A stretch of DNA of 64,000 nt from positions 5,257,577 through 5,321,576 of the forward strand of contig JANVCC010000076.1 in assembly GCA_025345505.1 (NCBI GenBank). Direction: 5' to 3'. Shown in pieces: positions 51,610-64,000 of the stretch. Within the stretch, counting starts at the first letter, position 1; every line of letters begins with the position of its first letter. This stretch comes from Todiramphus chloris collaris. Taxonomy: Eukaryota > Chordata > Aves > Coraciiformes > Alcedinidae. The notes beneath the pieces were generated by a model that was not told the origin of the DNA, did no database searches, and worked only from the letters and a program-made list of their open reading frames with translations. A program made the position numbers and the translations under genes.

Positions 51610-53113
51610 TGGTAGCAGATCATCTGGAAAAGTAGTTCCACAGTATCACAGCTACTTCTGCTGTTCCTAAGAAGGATCTATGCATTGTTTAAAGAACTAC
51701 CTGTTTTTATAATTTGCAAATACACAATGAGATATGATTTCAGAGTCCTTTACTGGCTTGCTTTCCTTTTCAGCTCTGATACAAGCTTACTCAGTCCATC
51801 TTTTGTACTGCATATAGTCCTTGTTAATACTGTCACATGGTGATAATGGGTCACATGGGATCAGTTTTTTGCTTTGCTTAGTGTACTTGATAGACAACTA
51901 AATGAATTTTGCTTCAAAAGTGTAAGTAATTTCCTTGAGAAAAAAAAAACCAATAATCTTGTGATGCTTTTATTAATAAGTTACTACCTAAGAGTTTTTA
52001 TTTATTAAGATGGCTTATTCCTAATGTGCTGTTTGAATTAACTCTTGCTCAGAGTGAATCTGACTTTATAATGCTTTCTAATGTCATGAAACTCTCAATA
52101 CCTGAACTGAGGTCTGCTACTGTATCATTTGCCATTGAAACATTCATTTAATTCTGGATCTTTACATAAAATCCAGCTGTATCTCATTAAAATAGAAGAT
52201 TATTAGAATCAATGAGCACCACAGCAAAATCACTGGCTTTACAATGATTCCAGAACTTTTAGGAGACACTGATGTTTCACTATTTGGGGATGATTACATG
52301 CAAACAGTAGTGCATCGCCCTTACACATCTCCACTGCCTAAATATATATAGGATTCAATGTACTATTTGAATTCTCAGAATATTGAGGCCACAATGCCAG
52401 TGCCTCTCTCATATTTTTCCCCCACACAAGTGAATCTTCGCTACGTCTCATGAAATGTTAAGTTTAAATAAACTTTTTAATAAAAAGATAGGACAAAATA
52501 TGCTAAACCCAAGGAATATCATTATTCTCACCACATTTTTGATAGCAACAGCACTGTATACATACTAATGTCAATTACTAACTCTAGTTATTAAACATAC
52601 CTTTTCACTATACACATTGTAAAAGATTCAAAACTAAGACTGTAAGAATTATTTTAAAAAACATAACATCTAGTTTGGGATACAAATAGCCCTGGGATTA
52701 AGGTTAGGAATGCATCTTAGGGAAGTTTCTTGCTAGTCAGTATCTTCAGTATAAGTTTTAAGAGTCTTGAAACTGTAGTATATGGATGGATAAAGTGACA
52801 GGGTACAGAAAAAGGAAATGATTTGCCACCAAAAATTCTGTCAGAAGTTGCTTTCTGGCCTAGTCATTCTGGTTACAGGCTATGGAATCCTTGCCCTTCT
52901 CATATTAGGGAAAAAGTAGGGTGAATAGTGGACATGGCAGTCTTCTCTTCCATCACTGGAGCATGCACTGGTTTAAGGTAGGATGAAACCTTTACCATTG
53001 ATTTCTGTAGATTCTAAATTAGATTTGATTAAGTCAATTGTGTTAATCGTTACACGTTTTTTACGAGGTCTTTATTTCCAAAGGTAGCTTTTTCTCTGAA
53101 CCATACTTACTTC

Positions 53114-53139
53114 AGATCCCAAGCTTTTGCTTGGGATCT
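53114..53139. repeat. Perfect 11-bp stem, TTTT loop hairpin
   Basis: AGATCCCAAGC (53114-53124), TTTT, GCTTGGGATCT (53129-53139). The arms are exact reverse complements. It lies inside CD44 intron 1. Confidence 0.9.
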
Positions 53140-53253
53140 TTATGCCAATTAAAATCATGAGTTTGGATTTTTTTTTCAGTCTTTGTCCTAATATTTCTAG
53201 AGAAAAATTTAAGGGTCTTCAGCAAGCAAAAATGAATGTTCATCTTGTGAGGA

Positions 53254-53274
53254 TTTTTTTTTTTTTTTTTTTTT
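53254..53274 (+). repeat. Poly-T run (21 T)
   Basis: An uninterrupted homopolymer in CD44 intron 1. It could be the poly-A tail of a minus-strand insertion, but no retroposed body is recognisable beside it. Confidence 0.8.
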
Positions 53275-56200
53275 CAAATTGTATGCTTCTCAATGCTCCT
53301 AAGAGCACCACAGTTGCCATCCTTCTGTTGAAAATGTGCTTATGGCTGTGTACTTCTTGGGTTTTTATGGAGAAGAACACATTGTGATCAACCCACTCTC
53401 CATCTCTGAAACTGCAGTGGCTTGTACACACAGCTGGAAAAGTAACTTCATCTTTCATTGTTGCCTGTGAATTAAGTTCTTCTGTTCTTCAGAGAATGCT
53501 TTCTTCCAGGACTGTTTCTTTACTTTCTCTTTCATATCCATCACTTCTGATCTCTTCAAATCACACAATTTGTAAGGTCTTCTGGATAACAATGACCAGA
53601 CAGCACTGCTAGCAGAAGTTCAAAATCCCATTGTGGAAAGAAAGAAGGGTTTCAGTGTAACATCACGAGGAGAGTCAGCTGCTTTTCACTAACCATTGAT
53701 TCTAATAAGTAACTCTCTTTAGTTTTTGGTTTTGACTTTATTATCATTCATCCAAAAATTTGTTAGGACTTAGAACTCTTCCGTGTTCTGGAGACCTTCA
53801 GAATGCAGATTATACTATATCTTATACTGCTGGGTTTTTTTTTTGTGAAAATAACAAATATTCCAAAGTAGTATTTATTTATTTTATTTAGAACTGTAAA
53901 GTTACTCACAAAGATTACAGCTGTATTCTTCATCTGAGAGATCTGAATTTAGTATGTCATTAAATCATGCATTACATTGGAGATTTCAGTTCTCCAGTTT
54001 GATTTATATCAGGTCAAATTCAATGAGCAGTATTTTAATCAGTATGCAATTAACAACTGTGATCCCTGATTTAAATGTTTAGTATTGTTCTACTTTATAC
54101 TGTTGTGTAAGGTACCTCTTTGTAAATTCATACAAGCAACTTCTACAAAAAAGGTCAATTTTCCCAGACATTAAAAAAAAATGGGGAGGGCTTGTGAAAG
54201 AAACTGGAAATGAGTTCATCTTAATTGTGGGGAAGCTGGGTTTGGTATGATTCAGGCAGTCCTCTCCTGCATTATTTCTTACTAGGAAGTCTGAACGGGT
54301 CATTTGTCCTTTGACACATCTTACATTGTGAGGCTTACTATAAGCAACCTTCTCCTTTTTAGTATGTCTGCCAGACTGATGTTATTTTTGTTTTAACTGT
54401 CTGGTTTTGAGAACATTTGAAAAGATTCTTGGGGTTTCTTTGTTGTTTTCTTGCGAAGCGTCCTTGTTAAAGTCAATAGATGTGCTACTTCTTATTCAGT
54501 TTTTTTTTTTTCTCTTTTTCAGTTTTGATCATTGCTTGCTTTTCCGTGATGAACTTATTGTACAAATGAGTTTAAAGTCTTGAGAATACTTTTTAGAGGT
54601 TTTCCTGTATAACTCAGAGGAGCAGAAAAAATACAAAAAGCATAGCTTTTTGATAGATACTAAAATAGTGTAAAAAAAAAAGTTAAATACTGAAATAAGA
54701 ATAATAACATAGAAAATGAAAAAGTATTCTTTATCAAAAAATAAAAATAGTTCCATATCATGTGAAAAATAGTTTCAACTCACACCTGGTATTATTATTA
54801 TTATTGAGTAGCATACTGTAAAGAATTGAAATTAAAAATCTGTCATTTATTTTGACTTGTTAATCATAATCCTGATTTTATATTAATTTCTTATCTAAAT
54901 AACCACCAAATTTAAATCAGATTTCCTTTGACTTGTCAAAGCTTAGATGGAGGCTGAATGTAAAAGTCGTTAGAACACAATGAAAGACCAGTATAATAGT
55001 TCTTTGCACTTATGGCATTCTTTATCAGTAATTAAGGAGGTTGGTTGCAAACTGAGGTAAAGAGAGAATTGTCTTATCCAGATTCTATCAATGGGTAAAT
55101 GATAGGAGGGAATAGGCATAAGGCCCTTTGAGCTCCAGGCTGGGGATCTGTCAGCTGAGCAACACTGTGTCTCATCTGCTTTTATCCTCAGTGACTAAAT
55201 TATTTGATTTCAGTCAAACAATGAAAATCTGACTCCAACTATTATTCACTGTCTTTGCTTCATGAATGTTTCTTCACCTGGACTGCATGGAACTGATCCC
55301 AACTGATTCACTTCACAGTCCCTGTTACTCAGCCTTTGGGATTAGACTACTCCTTGTACAGCCTGAATTTTTCTTAGTATCGACAACGATGATTATGTTT
55401 TCATCACCTTGAGGGGGGCATATCTGATAACTGTCTAATTCCAGGACTATGATTTCACTGCCTGCAATTTTTCCACTTGCTGCTGCACAGCTGTGCCATG
55501 TTCTAGTGGAGTCTGAAAATTTCGACTCACTTATTGGGTGGAAATACTACAAAGCATAAGATTTATGTCACCAGGGAGGAAGTTTATTGTAAGTGATGAC
55601 ACTGTATAGGCTCACTGAGGATGTTTACCACATCAACAGTTGTCAAGCAGATAAAGTATGTTTGGAAGATGCACTAGCAGACTGTTTTTCTTCCCTCAGA
55701 AACTGCTGAGGAATCAAACATATTGTTGTATTTCTAGTGACTATGAATGCTTGATTCATTACTAGTGCCACCCCCTTGCCCACTCTTTTCAGTTAGTAGC
55801 CAGGAAAGCTATCGATTAAGAGAGTGAACATTTTTGCCTATTGGTAAACAGATAAAAAGACAATTACTTTGGTGGCCATTATGCAGATTCATTAAGTAGA
55901 ATAATTTAAAAGGAAGTCAACAACTTGAGCTTTGTTCCATGTCCCATTTCCAGTGTGCAGTTACAGAAGTAACACAGAAATGTAAGGAATACTTACTAAC
56001 ATTTGGTGGAGAAAGGAGATCCTCCTGCTGCAGTGTGCTCCTCTCTGGCTACTATCTATATCCCCAGCCACATCTCTCCTTTTCATTTCGGAGTCCACTT
56101 GGATCATAGGGTTAGCATGGCACTGTCATGACTTTTTATATAGTTAACAGCATGCAGGAGGGTGAGGAAGATGCTATTTTATTTGCCTCTTCAGCCCCAA

Positions 56201-59200
56201 TTACTAGGTACTCAAATATAATTGGGTAGTAGGAGCAGATTTGGCACAACTTGAAAGAAAGGTCTGATTTTATACCTTTGGATCTATGAAGAGACATCTT
56301 CATGTTCTTATCACCACACCCAACTAGTAAGAATATGTTGTCTCTGTCTACAGCAGGTACTCCTTGCACCATGCAGGTGAGTTCCTTTTAAAGTGTTTTC
56401 CTGGACTTTATCTAGTCTTTAAAAAGTCAAGTGTGCAGAGAAATTGTTTTTCCCCTGAATATCAGCAGTCTATTAGGGATAAAACACACCCACACCCACC
56501 CCCCGAAAAGTTTCAAAACTTGAAAACATTTTCCTATGCTCAACTGAAATGAAAATATGAAATTTTTAAAAAATTCTGCAGGGAGTTTTTTGACAGGATT
56601 CCTTAAACCAGTTACTTCTATCGCAACCATGTAAACATTTAAACTTTACTTTCCTGAATTGTATTATTTTGTGCAATTAATTAAGTTTCAAAATGGTGGG
56701 CAGTTTCAAACTGAAAACCAAAACCCTTGTTTTACTTCATTTAAGTATCCACAAGGGATACTTTAAAAACCAAAAATAAGGTTTGTTCCCACTACATCTG
56801 GAACTGTATTTCCTATAAATCATTTTAGGTTTCACAACTTGGCAATACCCAAAGGAAAGTATTTCATCTGACATCTCCCAAGAATCTGTAAAGATTTACT
56901 TTCACTGTCCCTATTTGAAGAATGCTCTTTTATGGTGTAATTGGCTTATTTCAAGGTTTGTTTCTATACATTCTGTAGGAAATGGTTGCTAGCAGAGCAA
57001 GAATATCATAACTGAGAGAACAGAGAAACATCATCCAGATACACTAAATGATTATACATGTTGCTTGATCCTTGGTGCTTTTTTGTTGTAATGGTAAAGG
57101 ATTGCAGCCTCACAGGCACATGCTTTCATAACTCAGATGGCTCCTGCAGAATTTAACTTCTAAATTTTGATCAGTGTACAATCATCCCAGAGTCTGATTT
57201 TCCCAGCACAACTTTCCTTCCCTTCCCTTTCGTTTCCTTTCCTCATCAAGCCCTGAGGGATTCAGTTATAGGTGTGTTTTAATGATGTCGACACGTGTCT
57301 ATTAGTGACTGTGGCTGGGATTAATGACTCATTTTGCATAACGTAGCAAACAGCTATCCAGTGTTTTTTATCACTACTGACCTGGGCTTTAGTCCAACTT
57401 CTGACATAAAGGTGGAATCCTCTATATCCTATTACAGTTCTCTGGGCTGTGAATTGCTTTAGTGAATGGTTTCACTAATAGCTGCTAAAGAAATAGTGGA
57501 ATACTCAGCAAATAATAACACCACCCAGGCCCGTGTGTATTGTAGTGTATTAGGTAATCACTGAATGATATTTTTGTACATTCAAGTTCTCCCAAATGTC
57601 AGAATGGGCTATCTTAGTCTATCTGTTGAGAAAATGTCTTGGATCCAGAAATATTTCATGAATCCATCCAATAGGAAATTTTGTATTTAGAGGGCATTTC
57701 CTTTAGTCAGGAGTAAAATATGCATTCTTATTTAGTCATTAAGTAGTTTTCCTGAGAAATATTTTAAAAAAAACAGTCATCAACTGGAGATAGGTCTGAA
57801 CTGAGAGACAAGATCTTAGGACTCATACATCCTAATTTCTAGACTTGCCTAGAGAGGAACCAGAGTTACTAAGTCTCTTTTATTAATCTGTTTCCCATAT
57901 GCCACTTTTCTCTACCCCATTACTAGCATGCATTAAAGCGGGTGCTAGTATCCAAAATGTAGAAATCAGTGCTAAAGTAATGGTTGTTCTTGTTCAGAAG
58001 AGCCAGTACAAAATTAAATAATCTGAGATTATAAAGAAACCTTGATTATATGTGTATCTGCCTGGAGTTTAAAATCAGTTTAATAAATTTAGAACAAAGT
58101 TCTTACAATAAATGTAAAAACTGTATTCTATTAAAGCAAACAGAGAATTAAAGCTATCTACAACATCAACCCCCCAGTTCTGTCATGTTTTCAGCCCAGA
58201 TTTATCACATCCTGATGACCTATCAATCATCTCAAACCACAAAATGAAAAGGAAAATCCCCATGAGAACAGCACACTAACGTTTCCTGGTTGCCATGAAA
58301 TGCAGACTGTGGTTTTACCAAGAAGTCTGTTAATAACCTTGTGTCTAAGTATCCTTCTAGAGGTTTTCATTTAAGGGGCGCAGGATTTATTCAGAACTTC
58401 CACTTCATTTACTTTTTTGTGTCTCTGCAATGATTACATTCCTTTTTTTTTTTTTTTTATATAAGACGACATCTACCTTGAGAATGAAACCTTTATGTAT
58501 TGTCTTGAAAATAATGAAAAGTAGGGAGTAGTGCATGAAACATCTATAAAGTGGATCAAAAATCTTTATGGAAAATCAACTCCAATGGGAAGATTTTGCA
58601 TGAGTCAGTGTTACTCATTATGTGTAAAGGTTGCAGAACCAGGGTGGAAATGGAGATTGCACCTGGCTTCTTACTGTGACAGCTTCTAACAAGCCTCTAG
58701 TATTAATAATCAGGGTGTAACGCACACTTTCATGAAAGGACAATGCTCTTTAGTCTATGTCAGCCAATTCTACCACACCAGTGGGCTCTAGCTAGCAAAT
58801 TGTCTGTGGAACAGTATTAATTCAGCATGGTTTAGATGCAGAGAACTGTTTAGATTTGGATTTCTCAACCATGTTTCTTTCTTAACTCCAAATTAGTCTA
58901 TGTCTCAATATGGAGAAAAGAATTTGAAGTGTTAATTTAGTTTAGACCCCATCTTTTATTTTGAAAAGTTTTTTGTTGATATGTCTAGAAATACTTTAAT
59001 TAATTCAATTAAAGGCCCCCACTGTATGGACATTAAAATAGGAGATCATAAAGTAAAAACTCTGGGTTCCCTGACCATTCTGGGAAGTATGCTCTATATC
59101 TGTATTTTGTCATTTTCAAATGTAGCAATTACTGCCTTCACAGAGGAGATGCTGGGCTTATGCAATTTGATTAGACTGTGAAATGTCATGTGAGTTTTAG

Positions 59201-62200
59201 GTACCGCTGTAGTCCTTGATCCACACTCGCTGTTGCACGAACAGACTGTCCATACTACAGCAATGTCAGAAACATTTTTAAAAGTAGGTGTAGAAGATAC
59301 CATCAAAATAAAACCAAAGCACGCTGTCTCAACGTTTAGGGCAAAGTGCCAACTAATTGGATGTCCTCAAAACCAGTTTTGAGAATTGGATTGCCACATT
59401 TTTGCCTGGGGTTTCTTGGACACCCACCTGATCTCCCACGCTGCATGAGTGAGGCTTCCTGGGATCTTTGACACTCCTGTGCATGCGTGTGTTGCAGTTT
59501 GCCAGCACATGTACAGTAAGCCTGATAACTTCCCAGTAGTGTCCTGGTGTGCAGTATGCATACACTGTAGAGCCAGGCTGAGCATTTTCATGGAAAATGT
59601 ACATCCATGAAACTGTAGCCCACAAGTAGTTCCACTAAGTCTATTTGTGTAAATAAGCCTTTTCATTTTCAACAGTTGGAGTTTAAGGAAGTGGCTGCCT
59701 AGTAAGTGGCATTGTGACTACAACTGAATCTCTGCAGCATATGTTGTAGTGTTTTAAAACCATCAATGGGCTGAGGTTTGGTGACAGCTGATCCCTATTC
59801 ACCCTAAAGAAAAGTGAACTTCACTTGTCTTTCAGAGAATCTGGGATGAGCTGCAAGATTTGAATGAAATCAAAGCAAGTGGATGTGGCATCTGCTTTCA
59901 TAGCAGGAGTTCTTCAGACAATAGCCTGAAGTTATTGTAAGAAATGTTGGTGTTCCAAACAAATCCAGTTCCAAAATCACTAATCTTGGTGCTTCTAAGT
60001 AATTGAATAGATCTTTGTGTTCTGATTTTAAAATTTAATATTAAGTCTTGGGCTTCACAGAGTATGTTTAATTATTAACAAATTTAGGCTTGCCTTGTTC
60101 TGCAGGGAAAAAATAATCAGGAAGGAGAAACTAAAGAGAGCCTTTTTCCTGTCCAGGTCATTTATGTTTAAGAGAGCTACTGACTGGACAGACTCCAAAA
60201 TAATTGCAGGTGTTGAATATGAAACATTTGGAGACAAAGTAGAAGTCACTAGCGGCAGCTGTGAGAGCAGTTCCATCCCATAGTGGTCACGGGACACATC
60301 CTTCTGTGCAGAGTAGCTGTTTGTTGTGTTGTCATAAGAAAACGCCCATAGGTATCCAATGTTACATCCATTGACACTGTGTACCCATGGTGATGGCTTT
60401 TGAGCCCGCAGCACTCAGTGAGGGATGTGGCTGCAGAAGGTCTCTGGTTCATCATCTATCCCTGGGACCAGTGATGTGCCTGGCACTTGTGGAAGCACCA
60501 TGACTATTTCAGAATCATGTGTGAGAACTTGCTATCATTCTGTGTTCATCCACTAGCTTCTCATAAGACCGTGAAACTCAGTCCTGTTGCAAGACATTAA
60601 GTCCTCAAGGAAAGAAAATTGCCTTTGTTATTGTCCTCTTCCACACAGGTTCCTCATTCCTTCCTTCAAAAACCACTCATGATATGGCTGCCATCAGAGA
60701 GGTTTTAATAGAACCATTCTTCCCTGGGAGAAAAAAAAAACAACCAAAAACCATCAAAATAAAAGCATTTTGAGTAAACATAAATTTACATAAATTTTAC
60801 AAAAATGAAAATTATGGTCTCGGCATTTTTTTTTAATAATGTGATAATAAAAATATGAAGAACAGTAATAATCAAGACTGTTAAACAGCTATGCAAAATA
60901 TGAATTTTGTCTACATTAAATGTTTTTTGTCAGCATCAATGACTGTGGCAAGGAGGAAGTTGGTAGGTGGGAGAAGAGAGATTTTTTACATTCTTTTTGT
61001 GGAAAGGCAATCCAAGTGACCATAATGATTAATTCAGTTGCCTGTGATAAAAGTACTTGAGGTTGGATGCACAGCTTTTGAGCTCCTCTGGACAAGTAGT
61101 CATCAAATCTATAAGACTCCTACCTATGCTGTGAAAAATAGTTCTCTTCTCATACACCATACAGTCTGGATATAAACTAGTATTTTATCTCCTTGATTGT
61201 TTCTTGTTACCTGTGGAAAGGACCATTCCTTGCAGTTTAAACTGTGAAGATACACTGTAGATAGAATAACCTCAGTTTACCAATGAACAAAAGCAATTGA
61301 AAGAACAGTGCATTATTTACTTTATATTATATACTATATAAGAAAATAGACCATCAAGCAAAAATAACATTAGGAAAGATCTTTTTATTCACATAGAATG
61401 TGTCTATGCAAAGGTGCGTGTTCAGGGAAACAGGTATTATATGGCATTTTCTGTTTCAAATAGATGGTACAGACACCTCCTTTTAATATTTGCAGAAGTC
61501 TGGTCTATTTTTCCATTTCTTGCACGTGGAACTCCCAATAAAATTAAGATTAAAATGCTTCTCTCTTCACTGGTAATAATAGACTACTCCAATTAAGTGT
61601 ACTTTGCAGTTGTTATTCTAGTCTGAAGTTGCAACCACGTTTTTCACTTGAGGGAAAGGTGGGGCAGGAGAAAATCTAATTCACATTGCTTTGAAGAATC
61701 CTAATCTTTCCTTATGTTCATATTCATATTATTTTCTTCTTATTATTTATTTCTTAGCTGTTACTGTTAAAAAAAGTGTAGAAAGAAATATTTATATTTC
61801 CTCTCATTTTACTCAGACTTCCCTTGGATTGTACTGTTTTCCCACTGTACCTGTTGCACTGTGTAGGCAGTATCTTTCCAACGTAAAGATGAACAAAGTG
61901 TGATCTCCTCAGTGCCTCTAGCCCTTATGCCTTTCCTTCAGTGTCTGTAGTGTAGTGTATGAGGTACTTCCCTCCCATAGGCTGTGCATGTGCTGCTTGT
62001 TCAGGGTTCCCAGGCTGAAGGTGAGAAAACAAATTGCCAACATAACTAGAATACCTAATTTGGTTGTTTGGTTGGGGTTTTTTTCAATATATTAATTATT
62101 TTTGTCCTCACAGTGCTTGTCATTAAAGTTACTTCCATGTGCAAACCTTTACAGTATTATTAAATTAAAATCCAGGTAAGGCATCTTTTAACATTAAATA

Positions 62201-63100
62201 AGCTTACATAAAGTAATTACAAATAAGTACATATTGGAAAATCTGACACGGGTTGGTAGTGAGATGTTTTTGTGTGAACAAGAGGAAGACTTTAAAAATG
62301 GAGAGTTGTCAAGGTGAATGGACAGGGAAAAAGAAGTTAATTCATGATAACTCTTACATAAGGTGTATTTGAAACATCTCTATCTGCCCCAGTAGGCTGA
62401 ATAAGAAGAGCTTGAAGATTATCTTTCAGGGAGTATTTAACAGCATAATGTTCAGAATATCTGTGCAGTTCACTTAGTTTTTGTTTCAGGTAGATCATGC
62501 GACATCAAACTAATGCAATCTCTCTGCTTTTGTCTAGTTAGTAACAGGAACACATTGCTTGAACTAATTGTGGAGCCAGGGATTTACTAATCTATTCATT
62601 TAAAAGGATTCATTGTAAAGGGATCGCAATGAAATAATTGAGGAACCTTATGATTATAAAGGCTCTGATTATACACCATTTCAGCTTCAAAAAACTCTGT
62701 TATGATTGAAGTATTATGAAATACATCTTTAAATACATCTGAGTATTTGGTTTGTTTTGCAGTAATGTGGCTTCCAAGACTTTCACAATGTATTTACATC
62801 TTCTGCATGTTATTGTTAATGGCATGTTAGAAATGCTAGCTAGCTCACAAAAGCATGTTGCATTGCTAGTTTTGGAAAGGCTGAAGATTGGTCTTGTGTC
62901 TCAGTCCAGAGAAGCAATATATGAAGAAGGTGATTGAAAGTGCTTGCACTCTTTCTAAATGCATCAGTAGCCACTACTTGTTGCTGGTTTGCATTGAAAG
63001 CACTATACTTGAAAATAAATAATTTCCAAGTCTTCACTGAAGCACTAATCCCAACAGTTTGTAATTCTTTTTTTTTTTCCCCCCTTTTGTTTGATAACAG

Positions 63101-63266
63101 AATTCAATGTAAGTTGCAGATATGGAGGAGTTTTTCATGTTGAGAAAAACGGCCGCTACAGTCTCACAAGATCTGAAGCAGTTGAACTCTGCAGAGCTCT
63201 CAATAGTACCTTGGCAACACTAGAGCAGTTGAAGAAAGCTCATGAACTTGGATTTGAAACTTGCAG
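63101..63266 (+). CDS. CD44: CD44 coding exon 2 (N-terminal half of Link domain)
   Basis: This 166-nt exon encodes most of residues 23-78: CRYGGVFHVEKNGRYSLTRS and onward through ETCR. It is bounded by acceptor ataacag (AG at 63099-63100) and donor gtaaag at 63267, and ends in phase 2, splitting the final Arg codon. The sequence is the start of the Link (hyaluronan-binding) module. Cys28, Cys53 and Cys77 fall at the human positions, as do Lys38, Arg41 and Tyr42, which line the ligand groove in mammals. N-glycosylation sequons are visible at Asn25 (NVS) and Asn57 (NST). A 24-nt pyrimidine run at 63065-63088 precedes the acceptor. The remaining Link residues lie in later exons outside the window, so function cannot be fully judged here. 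No stop or frameshift is present. Confidence 0.97.
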
Positions 63267-64000
63267 GTAAAGGAATTCTTGAAAGAAATAATATATATCA
63301 TGACAAGTCCATCCATTCATGCTATAATGTAATAATTACAGTTGACTTCATATAGCTGCTAATTAGATGGCTGTATCAGTCCTCCAGTAAGTTATATCCT
63401 GTGATGAGCAAAACATCTTTGTGTGTATGTATGTTTGCTTTGGGTCTGAAAATAAATAAGTTCTTGACTGTATATACTTTCTACCAATTATCTTTAAAAA
63501 ATCATAACCTCTTCTAAAGATAACAAAAGATTGACAGTATAATGAACTAATTAGGAAGATATTCATACTGTATCACTGACTAATTGGTAAGATAAGTGTG
63601 TGAAAAGCAATTATTATTTTTGATTACCTGATGTAAGGTCAAAGACTGAAGATGGTATATCAGTACAGGGAACTCTGTCTTGTCTAGAGACAGTAAAAAG
63701 AAGCAAGTGGTGCCATGAGGAATGAACTCTGACATCCAAGTGGAAAAATGGCCACAGTATTACTGCATTCTTATAATATATGAATGGAGAAGTTCCAGAA
63801 GACAGCCATAAAAATTATTAAAAAAAGCTCAAAACCACATTGTCAAGTGACTTAATTACCCTCTGTAATTAACAATGTATAGGGCAACAAATGTGAATAA
63901 TACAGACTCCAGTTTAGCAAAAAATAACTAGACCAAGAGACTGGAAGCTATTCAGAAAATTTTGAGTTCAAAAAATTGAGTACTAATACAACCAAATATG
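63267..64000 (+). other. CD44: CD44 intron 2, 5' part
   Basis: This AT-rich sequence follows the exon 2 donor and continues past the right edge. I see no exon, repeat family or strong motif in it. The next coding exon, which should begin by completing the split Arg78 codon, is not in the window. Confidence 0.85.

Larger units (their letters stand above)
41039..63100 (+). other. CD44: CD44 intron 1 (22,062 bp)
   Basis: The intron is bounded by gtaagt at 41039 and by a pyrimidine-rich acceptor ending at 63100. A long first intron fits the mammalian gene as I remember it. No coding exon is recognisable inside: the open frames (maximum about 120 codons) are low-complexity or lack any family resemblance. 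It holds a CR1 fragment (51316-51609), an 18-bp tandem repeat (51153-51206), a perfect hairpin (53114-53139), poly-T runs, an ACT repeat and a GC-richer segment near 45.4-45.9 kb. Long first introns often contain enhancers, so regulatory content is likely but not proven here. Confidence 0.9.

Noticed and set aside
53248-53458. Possible processed pseudogene marked by the 21-T run
   Set aside because: No recognisable coding or gene-like sequence lies upstream of the would-be tail, and no flanking duplication was seen.
59353-60455. Overlapping open frames of 60-119 codons on the minus strand of CD44 intron 1
   Set aside because: They overlap in several frames and have no family signature. I considered a degraded DNA transposon but could not recognise transposase motifs or terminal repeats.
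63041-63050. Branch-point candidate CACTAAT before exon 2
   Set aside because: An AG at 63055-63056 lies between it and the acceptor, which breaks the usual AG-exclusion zone. The less perfect gtaat near 63061 is a better placed alternative.
1-64000. CRISPR arrays, operons, tRNA or rRNA genes, prophage
   Set aside because: No regularly spaced repeats, no ribosome-binding-site-linked gene strings, and no recognisable tRNA or rRNA sequence. Introns, CR1 and an LTR show a vertebrate nuclear genome.

Overview
This is a vertebrate, almost certainly avian, nuclear window. It is intron-rich and AT-rich, has low CpG, and carries several 5'-truncated CR1 LINEs (the dominant bird retrotransposon) plus one solo endogenous-retroviral LTR. 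There are no prokaryotic-style operons, and almost all long open frames are chance or transposon remnants. The one real protein-coding gene I can support is the 5' end of CD44, the hyaluronan receptor, on the + strand. Species cannot be fixed from the window. The LTR resembles a type I remember as common in Neoaves, which would argue against chicken, but that is from memory.

Layout. Positions 1 to about 40,700 are intergenic. They contain CR1 copies at ~1740-3192 (+), 11348-11595 (-), 13405-14820 (+), 15946-16045 (-), 17844-18888 (-) and 21005-21706 (+), and a complete-looking 426-bp solo LTR at 16355-16780 with TG...CA ends and a perfect 5-bp target duplication. From ~21.7 to 40.7 kb there is unique AT-rich sequence with a few short repeats and hairpins, and no gene I can recognise. 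The CD44 promoter lies at about 40.72-40.88 kb: a C-rich CACCC tract, a TCF-like motif and a TATA-like AATAAAAAG, with no sign of a CpG island. Coding exon 1 is 40972-41038 (signal peptide, donor gtaagt). Intron 1 is 22,062 bp (41039-63100) and holds one CR1 fragment, an 18-bp minisatellite, a perfect 11-bp-stem hairpin and possible enhancers. Coding exon 2 is 63101-63266 (start of the Link domain). Intron 2 runs off the right edge.

The two exons together encode residues 1-77 and two bases of residue 78. They splice in phase 1 and keep the human residue numbering for the Link-domain cysteines and first hyaluronan-contacting residues. The rest of the Link domain, the stalk, the transmembrane segment and the cytoplasmic tail lie beyond the window. 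I found no evidence of a new multi-gene system. The points most worth checking are regulatory and structural: a splice-acceptor-like site in the CD44 5' leader, several perfect inverted repeats, a triple AGGTCA cluster, and a 38-bp exact duplication about 0.9 kb apart.
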